Assembly: GCF_035916875.1 (NCBI RefSeq)
Contig: NZ_JAXUHN010000076.1
Location: 1-64,000, forward strand
Source: Methylomicrobium sp035916875
Lineage (GTDB): Bacteria; Pseudomonadota; Gammaproteobacteria; Methylococcales; Methylomonadaceae
DNA: 64,000 nucleotides
Reading direction: 5' to 3'
Below are positions 17,233 to 25,675 of the stretch, in pieces. The notes below the pieces were generated by a model. The model was not told where the DNA came from, did not search any database, and was given only the letters and a program-made list of their open reading frames with translations. How positions within the stretch are numbered: the stretch's first letter is position 1; each line of letters begins with the position of its first letter. Made by a program: the position numbers and the translations under genes.

Positions 17233-17634
17233 GGTATTGTTCCGAAAGGGTAAATAAAGGTTTAGAGTCAAAGGCGCGAACGGTTTTGGATTTGCGCCTT
17301 TTTATTTTACAGTAACGGCTATTGTCCACGGCTATAAAACGAACGGCCGGGTTATAGAGAGGCGGCGCAACAAGTGCGGCGATGCCATAGACTCCGGTTT
17401 TGAGATTAAGTGCATTGGACTTTGCCCGGCAAGATCAAAATCGCCGTGAAGCATCAGCGCATCGGTCTGAGAGACAGCATGACTTCGATACCATCGAGCA
17501 GTGCCTTAAGCACCTCATCACCATTGGCGGAACCGTAAATCAAATTACACAAAGAGGTAATTGAAGAGTTTGGACTTGTCCTGAAAAATTACAGAGAGGC
17601 CTATCGTTCCGCCGTCACTCTAAAAGAATATGGG
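17233..17634. other. Decayed intergenic region upstream of ybiT
   Basis: No intact gene. On the minus strand a short fragment reads IYGSANGDEVLKALLDGIEV then a stop near 17460, which looks like the tail of a lost gene, but I cannot name it. Confidence 0.3.
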
Positions 17635-17760
17635 TTATTCCACCGAATAACCCACCGGCACCAGATACAGCGGGCTCTCGCTTTTTATCAGGTTGACGAC
17701 ATCAACAACGCGCCGGTCGTCGAATGCGCCGACCGGCACGCTAGCCAAGCCTTATTTGGC
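17635..17760 (-). pseudogene. C-terminal remnant of a SagB-type nitroreductase
   Basis: Minus-strand frame reads GLASVPVGAFDDRRVVDVV then ESPLYLVPVGYSVE and a stop, the usual ending of SagB/ThcOx-type nitroreductases (flavoenzymes). An in-frame stop lies just before GLAS, and further upstream to about 17990 only short pieces in changing frames remain. Decayed; no active product expected. Confidence 0.55.
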
Positions 17761-18098
17761 ATCGCGAACAATGAAACAGACACAGCGGATTGTTAGCCCC
17801 ATGACTTCGCTGCCGTGTTCGTACTGGTGGACGGCTCCGTTTTGATGAATGCGTCGACAAAATCGGCACCGCGCGGTTCGAAACGTTTAACGCCTCAACG
17901 CTCAGCAGCGTTTTCCCGAGATGGAGCCATTTGTTGATCGGCAACGCGCCGAAGCGGATGGATAGGTCTCTCATACGACCTATAGCGAACAACGGATCGT
18001 TTGGCGCCTGTTTGACAAAACAATCGGCACGCAGTAGAGTTTTTGCAAATCTTGGTTAGCCATTTTATAAATCATTCCATCCGAGCCGCTTTAAAACG

Positions 18099-18836
18099 AT
18101 GATTTCAGAACATACCGCAGAGCTTTTATTTGAAGGAGCGATTGCCGAGGAATACGAAATGCTGATGCGGATTTGTCCGCCAGCAGCGGAGATCAGTCAG
18201 CGTGTCGGTAAATTTGTAGCGAACTGGACCCCGCCGTATCCTGCGGAGCAATTGAATCTGCTCGAAATCGGCTGCGGCACCGGTATCACCACTGCCTGCC
18301 TGTTGGCCGGTCGCGAGGATGTGCTTATCGAAAGTGTCGATAATGCAACCGCGATGTTGTCGCAGGCGCGTCAAAATTTGACTGCGGCGTTGGCGATGAA
18401 GCGGCTTCGTTTGATCGAAAACGATGCGCTGTCGTATTTGCAGGAAATTCCGGATGCTTCGGTCGACATCGTCGCCAGTGCTTACACGCTGCATAATTTT
18501 CTGCTCGGCTACCGGCAGCGGGTGCTAAAGGAAGTGTTGCGCGTGCTTAAACCGGGCGGCCTTTTCGTGAACGGCGACCGTTATGCGGTCGACGATGCGG
18601 CCGAGCATCTCAAAAACACTCAGCAAGAGGTCAAGGACTATTTCCGTGTTTTTAGCGAAATGAACCGAATCGATCTTCTGGAGCAGTGGATAGTGCACCT
18701 GTTTAGCGATGAATCCGAGGAGCACATCATGCGCCTCGGGCCTGCGCTGGAAGCAATGACAGGGATCGGTTTCCAAGACATCCGTGTGCATTTCCGGGAC
18801 GGCGTCAATGCGTTGGTCAGCGCGGTAAAATCCTAG
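18099..18836 (+). CDS. Class I SAM-dependent methyltransferase
   Basis: 245 residues. Motif I is NLLEIGCGTGITTACLL (residues about 50-66), followed by an acidic end of strand 2 (ESVDNATAM) and motif IV VDIVASAYTLHNFL near 128-141, then LRVLKPGGLFVNGDRYA, the post-motif region typical of Methyltransf_11/25 proteins. The last 80 residues are a helical cap including MRLGPALEAMTGIGFQDIRV. Substrate unknown; small-molecule or lipid substrates are common for this architecture. The start lacks a clear Shine-Dalgarno. Convergent with the next gene, with stop codons 1 bp apart. Confidence 0.85.
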   Translation: MISEHTAELLFEGAIAEEYEMLMRICPPAAEISQRVGKFVANWTPPYPAEQLNLLEIGCGTGITTACLLAGREDVLIESVDNATAMLSQARQNLTAALAMKRLRLIENDALSYLQEIPDASVDIVASAYTLHNFLLGYRQRVLKEVLRVLKPGGLFVNGDRYAVDDAAEHLKNTQQEVKDYFRVFSEMNRIDLLEQWIVHLFSDESEEHIMRLGPALEAMTGIGFQDIRVHFRDGVNALVSAVKS

Positions 18837-18837
18837 A

Positions 18838-19476
18838 TCACTGCGGCACCGTAAGATGCAGAGGCAGCGCATAATCGATACGCTCGACATCGGTGATTGC
18901 GGGATCGTTGAGGTAGACCGGATAAGCCGTCACTTCGCCGCCAAAGCTACAGGATGCCTGGGCCTTATAGTAACTTTCTAAAATTTTCGTGTTTTTGCTG
19001 TTGAAAGGCACGTAATACAGCTCATCGCTCGCGGTCAGATTGTTACCGCCCGAACTAAACACTTCGCCGGGCACGGCGCTGTTTTCCTCTCCGTTCGCCA
19101 TCATCGCCTCGGATTGCTGGGCAACGTACATTTCGCCGTCGCAGGCCGGATTCGCATAGCTGACGATTTTAGGCGTGATGTTGCCTTCATGGTCGAGCGA
19201 AAACGCATAGCCCTGCGTGCTGAGCATGTTGACTCGATCGCTTTGTTCGCGCACCACGGTGCCGATGATCTGGCCGTTTGCGTCGACCAGAATCGGCGCC
19301 TCGAAATGATATTTCGATTCCAGCGCGCCGACCTTTTCCTTCAGTTGGGTCAGCTCGGACTCCAGTTCGACAACCCGGCTTTCCAGTTCCGTGGGCGTGG
19401 CAGCCGAGAGGATTCCCCAGGCAGACAAGGCGGCTAACGCCATTAAAACAACGGCGGCGATTATTATTTTATGCAT
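18838..19476 (-). CDS. Exported coiled-coil protein of unknown function
   Basis: 212 residues from the ATG at 19476; the frame extends to 19512, but the later start places a signal or anchor segment (IIIAAVVLMALAALSAWGIL) directly at the N-terminus. Residues about 28-55 are a heptad coiled coil (ELESRVVELESELTQLKEKV). The rest is beta-rich with three cysteines (ACDGEMY, ASCSFGGE), consistent with a periplasmic domain and a disulfide. No family recognised. It is divergent from the DUF1624 gene at 19596, sharing a 120-bp promoter region. Confidence 0.65.
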   Translation of the reverse strand: MHKIIIAAVVLMALAALSAWGILSAATPTELESRVVELESELTQLKEKVGALESKYHFEAPILVDANGQIIGTVVREQSDRVNMLSTQGYAFSLDHEGNITPKIVSYANPACDGEMYVAQQSEAMMANGEENSAVPGEVFSSGGNNLTASDELYYVPFNSKNTKILESYYKAQASCSFGGEVTAYPVYLNDPAITDVERIDYALPLHLTVPQ

Positions 19477-19595
19477 TGAACGAGACTCTAAAATAGCAAA
19501 CTTTGATACCATATCAGGCCGGCTCGGCGCTGGATATTCGTATGATTACGAATCCTCGGCCGACCATCCGCACCATTGCTTGAAGGGGTAAGCGA

Positions 19596-20774
19596 ATGAA
19601 TCCTACGATGCACCGCCTGGAATCGATCGACATGATGCGCGGATTTGTGATGGTTTTGATGGCATTGGACCATACCCGCGATTATTTCACGAATGCGCAG
19701 TTTGATCCGGTCGATCTGAGCCGGACCAGCGCCGCGTATTTTCTGACGCGCTGGATCACTCACCTCTGCGCGCCGACCTTTATGTTATTGGCCGGCGCCG
19801 GCGCGTTTTTGTCCACCCACCGCAAGAACCTGACACAAGGACAGCTCTCCGTTTACCTGGCAAGCCGCGGGTTATGGTTGATCGTCTTGGAATTGACGCT
19901 GGTTCGTTTCGGCTGGACGTTCAACTGGGATTACAGTTATGCGATTGGCCAGGTGATCTGGGCGCTGGGCTGGTCGATGTTGGGACTGGCCATTCTGGTC
20001 TTGCTGCCGCGTTGGGTCGTTGCCTGGTTCGCCATGTTGTTGATCGCCGGCCATAATGCGTTCGACGGCATTCATGCCGATAACAGCCAGGTTTCGGGCT
20101 GGCTGTGGATTTTTCTACATGAGCCGGGAATGATCGAATACTTGCCCGGCCATTCCTTGAATTTGTACTATCCGCTGATTCCCTGGATCGGCGTGATGGC
20201 GGCGGGATATTGTCTGGGGCCGGTGTTTCTCGAGCCAAACCGGCAAACGATCGTATTCTGGCTGGGGCTGTTTTGCCTCGCGCTGTTTTTACTGTTGCGC
20301 CTTGGCAATCTGTACGGCGATCCGCAGCCCTGGGCGCCGCAAAAAAACGGGCTGTTTACGCTGTTTTCGATGCTGAATTTTCAAAAATACCCGCCCTCCT
20401 TGCTCTACTTGCTGACGACGCTGGGCTTAATGTTTATCGGACTGGCGTTGTTGGAGGGCCTCAAACTGCAATGCATCCGGCTGCCTTTGCTGACCGTTGG
20501 CAAAGCGCCGTTATTTTTTTATCTGCTGCATATTTATCTGATTCATGGTGCGGCTCTGGCCGTGACGCATTTCAGGGGACTGCCGGTCGCTTGGCTGTTC
20601 GCAGGTTCCGCTGCTCATCCTTTTCCGGCAGCGCCCGCGCCCGAATACGGCTACGATTTGCCGGTGGTTTACGGCGTCTGGTTAGCGGTGATTGTGTTGT
20701 TGTATCCGCTCTGCCATGCCTTTGTCCGGATCAAACAACGATACCGGCATATTGCCTGGTTGAGCTATTTGTAA
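19596..20774 (+). CDS. DUF1624 multi-pass membrane protein
   Basis: 392 residues with about ten hydrophobic segments. The N-terminal MHRLESIDMMRGFVMVLMAL followed by DHTRDYF is the signature of DUF1624, related to heparan-alpha-glucosaminide N-acetyltransferase and to bacterial acyltransferase-3-like proteins, in which the DH pair is thought to bind an acyl donor. HLCAPTFMLLAGAGAFL is also conserved. A membrane acyltransferase role is plausible but not established. AGGGG lies before the ATG. Single gene followed by a two-way terminator. Confidence 0.85.
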   Translation: MNPTMHRLESIDMMRGFVMVLMALDHTRDYFTNAQFDPVDLSRTSAAYFLTRWITHLCAPTFMLLAGAGAFLSTHRKNLTQGQLSVYLASRGLWLIVLELTLVRFGWTFNWDYSYAIGQVIWALGWSMLGLAILVLLPRWVVAWFAMLLIAGHNAFDGIHADNSQVSGWLWIFLHEPGMIEYLPGHSLNLYYPLIPWIGVMAAGYCLGPVFLEPNRQTIVFWLGLFCLALFLLLRLGNLYGDPQPWAPQKNGLFTLFSMLNFQKYPPSLLYLLTTLGLMFIGLALLEGLKLQCIRLPLLTVGKAPLFFYLLHIYLIHGAALAVTHFRGLPVAWLFAGSAAHPFPAAPAPEYGYDLPVVYGVWLAVIVLLYPLCHAFVRIKQRYRHIAWLSYL

Positions 20775-20915
20775 CCGCACATGTCTTAACGCAAAATCGG
20801 CAGAACGTTCATCGGCAAACTAGCCCGGTAAGGTTATAACGAAGTCTGCCGTATAACTTGCTTGTACCATCATCTTGCGCACTCACACCCACCCTCTCGG
20901 CTACCGGGTATTTCT

Positions 20916-20957
20916 AAAAAGCCCCCAGCAACGACAATGCGAAGCCGGGGGCGCTTT
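20916..20957. terminator. Bidirectional intrinsic terminator
   Basis: GC-rich arms GCCCCCAGC (20921-20929) and GCCGGGGGC (20944-20952) pair at 8 of 9 positions. They are flanked by AAAAA on the left and CGCTTTT on the right, so RNA from either strand ends in a stem followed by U residues. It sits just beyond the His/Lys-rich minus-strand gene. Confidence 0.75.
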
Positions 20958-20960
20958 TAT

Positions 20961-21218
20961 TTACTTGGCGGAATGTTCGGCGGCTTCCTTGGTTTTCACG
21001 TTTGCGGCTTCTGAAGCTTTGCTGGCATTTTCAGCATGGGTCTTCGCTTCTTCATGTTTGCCGGCCTTGTGTTGTTTAGCGGCCGCTTTATGGTGCTTTA
21101 CAACTTCCTCATGAGCTTTGGCGGCTTCTTCGTGTTTTGAAGCTGCTTGCTCCGAGGCTGCAAACGAAGAAAAAGACATAACGGAAGCAATGAAGAATGT
21201 GCCTAGGATCTTTAACAT
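20961..21218 (-). CDS. Small exported His/Lys/Ala-rich protein
   Basis: 85 residues. Signal peptide of about 20 residues (ILGTFFIASVMSFSSFAA). The mature chain is a low-complexity, strongly helical run of Ala, Lys, His and Glu with irregular repeats such as AKAHEEVVKHHKAAAKQH. The many histidines suggest metal binding or a charge-sponge role in the periplasm, similar in style to SmbP-like proteins; unproven. AGGAGAG lies before the ATG. A perfect palindrome with TTGATGTCG half-sites lies 62 bp upstream. A related protein is encoded at 37886. Confidence 0.75.
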   Translation of the reverse strand: MLKILGTFFIASVMSFSSFAASEQAASKHEEAAKAHEEVVKHHKAAAKQHKAGKHEEAKTHAENASKASEAANVKTKEAAEHSAK

Positions 21219-21279
21219 AAGTCTCTCCTAAATAGTGAAAATAATGTATCGATCACATGTCCTGTTATCGATTTTATGA

Positions 21280-21309
21280 TTGATGTCGAAAATAATTTTC
21301 CGACATCAA
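21280..21309. promoter_or_regulatory. Operator-like inverted repeat
   Basis: TTGATGTCG (21280-21288) and CGACATCAA (21301-21309) are exact inverted half-sites with a 12-base AT-rich spacer, upstream of the minus-strand gene starting at 21218. Candidate binding site for a dimeric regulator. Confidence 0.4.
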
Positions 21310-21553
21310 AGATGTACATAAATCGTGCCATAAGGATTTAGTGATATATCTGTTTGAAAGATATTATTTTTAAAAAAAACATCCGCTTAATGAGCAAGAA
21401 TATTCAGGGGTAATGGTTGAAAATAACCACATCAATATGGTGGTTTTGAGCCGGATTTATAACTTTTTTTGCTGTCCATCCCGTGTAATTGACATACCGT
21501 CGCTCTTTCGGCTGCTTCCCAAACAAGGCGGAATAAAAAATGCCGGAGAGGCC

Positions 21554-21730
21554 GGTATTTAGCCAATGCCATTAAGTTAAGAGAAGCTTCGCTCCTTCTC
21601 CCTTCGGGAGAAGGCTGGGATGAGGGGGTCAAAATAAAGTATTTTTCCTTATTTTTGATCCTCCTCACCCCAACCCTCTCCAGCAGGAGAGGGAGCTTTC
21701 TTCTTAACTTAACGGCATTGGGTATTTAGC
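21554..21730. mobile_element. 157-bp foldback MITE with 10-bp target duplication, copy 1
   Basis: The element is 21564-21720. Its ends CAATGCCATTAAGTTAAGA and TCTTAACTTAACGGCATTG are near-perfect inverted repeats, and the two 78-bp halves are themselves imperfect inverted copies, each with a small internal hairpin. The identical 10-mer GGTATTTAGC occurs on both sides (21554-21563 and 21721-21730), a clear target-site duplication. Non-coding. A second copy, 98% identical and inverted, is at 36551-36707. A transposase acting in trans is implied. Confidence 0.85.
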
Positions 21731-22083
21731 TATGTGTATTCCTTCGATGAATGCAAAGTCTAAGGGTGCATTTAAACCGACAAGGTTTATTTGAACCGCT
21801 GAATTTTCTACGGCGCTGTTCGCATTCCCATTTTAAAAATAAGGTTATTCTAGTTTTAACAGTATCTTATATTTTTATTTTACTTTTTAGTAAAGTTGGC
21901 ATGAATAATGGATTGGTTAGCCAAGCTGATTTGGCTCTGCCCATCAGGTAGGTTGTTAATTCTGCATAACGCCGTGAGTGCTATTTTTCAGCTTGCGGGG
22001 CGATTGGCAAGCATTTGCATCTGGCTGATTTGGAGCTTTAAGCGTCTTTTTTATTTGGATATTACTTTGTTGAAGGGGGGTTA
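21731..22083. other. Upstream region of the Cyc2-like gene
   Basis: About 350 bp, AT-rich. No gene found; presumably contains the promoter of the cytochrome gene at 22084. Confidence 0.4.
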
Positions 22084-23478
22084 ATGGCAGGACTATCCGT
22101 GTCGCCTGTGAAAAGAACTGAGTTTTTTAAGGTGAAAACTTCATTTTTGATGGGATTATTGCTGTTGTCGACAGCATCGATATTTACCATTCATGACGCT
22201 CTGGCGGTAGCCAGTTTTGCGCGTCAAACCGGAATATCGTGTTCCGGTTGTCATACCCAATCGTTCGGCCCGAATCTGACCCCGATGGGACGCGATTTCA
22301 AGCTGAACGGCTATACGATGAGCACCGGCTCGGATTTCAACTCGAAGTTGCCGCCGATCAGCGCGATGGTGGTCGGTTCTTTCACGCACCTGGATAACAA
22401 GTTGCCGGAAGCGCCCGCGCCCGGCTACAACACCAACAATAATGGCTCTTTCGATGAAGCCAGCCTATTTTATGCGGGCAAGGTTTATTCCAAACTGGGC
22501 GCTTTCGTTCAATTAACGTATAACAATATTGAAAGTATTCTGGAGCTTGATAATACCGATATCCGTTTGGCGGACCGGACGCAACTGGTCGGTCAGGATT
22601 TTGTTTACGGCCTGTCCTTCAACAACGGTCCTACCGTTCAAGATTTGTGGAACACCACCCCGACTTGGAGCTATCCTTATACGTCATCCGCGCTCACTAA
22701 CACACCCGGAGCATCAACGTTGATAGAGGGTGCGTTGGCCCAAAATTCAGGCGGCGCGACAGCCTACATGATGTGGAATAATCTGCTCTATCTCGAAGCC
22801 GGCGCCTATGCTTCCTTTTCTACGCAGTTTCAGCGCAATGTCGGCATCGCAGAATCGGCGACCGCGGACAAAATCGACGGCGGTGCGCCTTATTGGCGGC
22901 TCGCATTGCAGCATCAGATCGGCGGTCATTATTTTCAGGTGGGAACCTTTGGTTTGCGCGCCAATATTGTACCGGGGCGTGATCATATGTTCGGCATGAA
23001 CGAATATTCGGACTTGGGCGTCGATGCGAATTATCAATTTTTGGGTTCCGGCAAGCATATCTTCGAATACAAGGCCTCTTACATCCGGGAAGATCAAAAG
23101 CTCGGGGCCGGCTATCAATTCGGCAATAACGCGAATATAAACAATCGGCTGTTTTCATTGCACTCGAATGCTTCCTATACCTACGATCAAACCTACACCG
23201 TAAATCTGGGTTATTTCAGAACCACGGGTTCGTACGACCCGCTGCTTTACGGGGGCAACACCGCCAATAAACCGAACAGCGAAGGTTTTATCGCCGAACT
23301 TGATTATGTGCCTTTCGGTAAATCCAACTCGACCCTCGCGCCGTGGTTAAATTTGCGTTTCGCCTTGCAATACGCCGCCTACACCAAATTTGACGGCGCG
23401 GAGTATAACTATGATGGTTCGGGCAGAAACGCAAGCAGCAATAACACGCTATTTTTAAACGGCTGGCTGATGTTCTAA
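22084..23478 (+). CDS. Cyc2-like monoheme cytochrome c fused to an outer-membrane beta-barrel
   Basis: 464 residues. A signal peptide (to about residue 42) is followed by SFARQTGISCSGCHTQSFG, with one c-heme site at Cys53-Cys56-His57, then LTPMGRDFKLNGYT. From about residue 75 to the end the chain alternates short amphipathic strands and turns, as in a porin barrel, and ends in Phe, the outer-membrane assembly signal. A FARQTG-CxxCH segment fused to a porin is the architecture of Cyc2, the outer-membrane iron oxidase of neutrophilic and acidophilic Fe(II) oxidisers, though related heme-porins of other function exist. AGGGGGG lies before the ATG. Oxidase genes lie downstream. Confidence 0.75.
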   Translation: MAGLSVSPVKRTEFFKVKTSFLMGLLLLSTASIFTIHDALAVASFARQTGISCSGCHTQSFGPNLTPMGRDFKLNGYTMSTGSDFNSKLPPISAMVVGSFTHLDNKLPEAPAPGYNTNNNGSFDEASLFYAGKVYSKLGAFVQLTYNNIESILELDNTDIRLADRTQLVGQDFVYGLSFNNGPTVQDLWNTTPTWSYPYTSSALTNTPGASTLIEGALAQNSGGATAYMMWNNLLYLEAGAYASFSTQFQRNVGIAESATADKIDGGAPYWRLALQHQIGGHYFQVGTFGLRANIVPGRDHMFGMNEYSDLGVDANYQFLGSGKHIFEYKASYIREDQKLGAGYQFGNNANINNRLFSLHSNASYTYDQTYTVNLGYFRTTGSYDPLLYGGNTANKPNSEGFIAELDYVPFGKSNSTLAPWLNLRFALQYAAYTKFDGAEYNYDGSGRNASSNNTLFLNGWLMF

Positions 23479-23660
23479 ACCTTCATTTCGTCCATCGTTC
23501 CGGCATCAAAAGTGTTTTTGCCGCCGGGGCGATCTGCTGATTTGTTTACGCGCTCATTTTTCATTTATAAATCCATGCGGCAAATTTTGTTCGTTCAGCG
23601 AATGGCTTTGTTCGTATAAAATCGTAATTTACCTGCACATTCGTCAATCCGGAGATCATC

Positions 23661-24428
23661 ATGGGAGAGTCTTATCGTAGTCGTTCCGAAAGCGATCGGC
23701 GCTCAGGGACTTATCGGCGTTTCAGAGATATTTCGGTCAGCGAAAGAATTCTGAATACCGCTTTTTTATTGACAATAGGAATCGGATACATTGTCGCTCT
23801 CGCGAACATGTATTACACGCACCAAGGCCGCGACACCAAGGCCGGCCTATCAATTGACGACGTGATGATCGCATATCACGGCTCACATAACCAAACCCGC
23901 CTGGGTTCCGCGATCAAGGGTATCATGGAGCCGAACTTGAAATATAAAAGCGATAAGGATGTTATTCTGAGATGGATACAGAATGGCGCCGAGGAAGCGG
24001 AATATAAAGAACGGATCGCGCCGATCCTGAACCGCGATTGCATAACTTGTCATACGCCGGCCATCAATCCATCCTTACCTGATCTGACAAACTTCGCGGG
24101 CGTGTCGCAAGTTGCCCATGCCGGCGGCGCGACGGTGCCTTTTCTGATCCGGGTTTCCCATATCCATCTGTTCGGTATCGCATTCATTCTGTACTTTATC
24201 GGCAAGATATTTCTTTTATGCGATATGAACGTGATTGTAAAAAGAATCGCGGTCGTGATTCCTTTTGCCGCGATGCTGTTGGATGTGATGTCGTGGTTCA
24301 TTACCAAATCCTTTCCCGCTTTTGCCTACGTGGTCGTGGCCAGCGGCGCGTTGATGGGCATCTCGATGGGCATGCAAATCGTGGTCAGCATTTACCAGAT
24401 GTGGTTCTATTCGAAGGAAAAAATCTGA
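23661..24428 (+). CDS. Inner-membrane monoheme cytochrome c protein
   Basis: 255 residues. Basic N-terminus, first membrane helix at about 31-51, then a periplasmic domain of about 110 residues with one heme site DCITCH (Cys127, Cys130, His131). Three or four further helices follow, beginning with FLIRVSHIHLFGIAFIL, whose histidines could be additional heme ligands. This layout suggests a periplasm-facing electron carrier that passes electrons into or out of the membrane. It lies between the Cyc2-like gene and the oxidase operon, all on the same strand with gaps of about 180 bp. GGAG precedes the ATG. I do not recognise a named family. Confidence 0.65.
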   Translation: MGESYRSRSESDRRSGTYRRFRDISVSERILNTAFLLTIGIGYIVALANMYYTHQGRDTKAGLSIDDVMIAYHGSHNQTRLGSAIKGIMEPNLKYKSDKDVILRWIQNGAEEAEYKERIAPILNRDCITCHTPAINPSLPDLTNFAGVSQVAHAGGATVPFLIRVSHIHLFGIAFILYFIGKIFLLCDMNVIVKRIAVVIPFAAMLLDVMSWFITKSFPAFAYVVVASGALMGISMGMQIVVSIYQMWFYSKEKI

Positions 24429-24611
24429 TCGGCATCCGCAAAACCCCCAAAGCGTTCTTTGAAGGTGTTGCTTCACGCAACGACTCGGAGAGTCCGCAAC
24501 GATATAAAATTTTTGAAGCCGAAGGATAAATTTGTATTAATTTAGGTCACACCCACACAAGAGGCAGTTGTCTGCCGAATAGCAAAATCTCCCATCATTC
24601 CATTGGCGCCA

Positions 24612-25664
24612 ATGAACGATTCCGGTTTGAGATGTCGACACTGCGCCGCGGTCGGGAGCGCTTTTTTTTCAATGGTCTCTGCGGCCATGTTAAGCTCGGC
24701 CGCAGAGGCGGAAACAGAAGCTGCTCCGCTTAACTATTTTCTTCATAGTTACGGCCCGGCCTCCACGCCCACGATGTATTTGGGATGGGTCTTCGCGGCT
24801 ATTGCGGTTGCGGTTTTCCTAATCATCGCGCTGCTGTTGGCAGGCGCGCTCTTCCGAAAACGAGCCGTTGATGAGCCCGCTTCAATCGGCCGCGACAATC
24901 AGGGAATGCGATGGATTTATATCGGAACCGGAGTTTCCACTTGCATCTTGTTCGCGCTCGCCGTCTATGTGCTGATTACGCTGAATACGATCTCCAGGCC
25001 TGCTCGCACTCCGGCGTTGACGGTGACGGTGACGGGTTATGACTGGTGGTGGAAAGTCGAATACGAGGATAACGATCCTGCCCGCCGTTTTGTGACCGCC
25101 AACGAAATTCATATCCCGATCGGCTTGCCTGTTCTGGTCAAGCTGAAAAGCGCGGATGTGATTCACGCTTTTTGGGTCCCGATGCTGGCGGGGAAAACAC
25201 AAATGATACCCGGCCAGGCCAATGAGCAATGGCTCGAGGCCGAAGTGGAAGGCATCTATCGCGGGCAATGCACGCAATATTGCGGCCTGCAGCATGCGCA
25301 TATGGGGTTTGAGGTTGTGGCGCAAAGCCCGGCCGATTTCCGGGCGTGGCAAGACGAGCAGCGCAGAGCCGTAATTCCGGCTTCCGCTGCCGACGCCGTT
25401 GCGGGACAACACTTTTTTATCGAGCGCTGCGCCGGCTGCCATTCGGTTAGGGGGATCGGCGCGGCAGGCGCACATGCCCCCGATTTGACGCATTTGAATT
25501 CCCGCCGCCTGATCGCGGCCGGTTTATTGACCAATACGCCCGAACATCAGGTCGAATGGATTATGCATGTTCAGAAGCTCAAACCGGGAGATCGAATGCC
25601 CGGTTTTGAGTTATCATCCAGCGAAATCGCCGCGCTGTCGGCATTTTTATCGACACTCAATTAG
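24612..25664 (+). CDS. coxB: Cytochrome c oxidase subunit II with fused cytochrome c domain
   Basis: 350 residues from the ATG at 24612 (a TTG at 24603 is also in frame; neither has a strong ribosome site). An exported N-terminus is followed by two membrane helices (about 57-80 and 101-124) and a CuA cupredoxin domain with DWWWKVEY, the copper ligand His in VIHAFWVP, and the CuA loop CTQYCGLQHAHM (about 220-231). A C-terminal cytochrome c domain has CAGCH (about 273-277), giving a caa3-type subunit II able to take electrons from small donors through its own heme. First gene of the operon coxB-ctaD-ctaE-28268-28725. Confidence 0.95.
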   Translation: MNDSGLRCRHCAAVGSAFFSMVSAAMLSSAAEAETEAAPLNYFLHSYGPASTPTMYLGWVFAAIAVAVFLIIALLLAGALFRKRAVDEPASIGRDNQGMRWIYIGTGVSTCILFALAVYVLITLNTISRPARTPALTVTVTGYDWWWKVEYEDNDPARRFVTANEIHIPIGLPVLVKLKSADVIHAFWVPMLAGKTQMIPGQANEQWLEAEVEGIYRGQCTQYCGLQHAHMGFEVVAQSPADFRAWQDEQRRAVIPASAADAVAGQHFFIERCAGCHSVRGIGAAGAHAPDLTHLNSRRLIAAGLLTNTPEHQVEWIMHVQKLKPGDRMPGFELSSSEIAALSAFLSTLN

Positions 25665-25675
25665 GAGCGCCGCCC

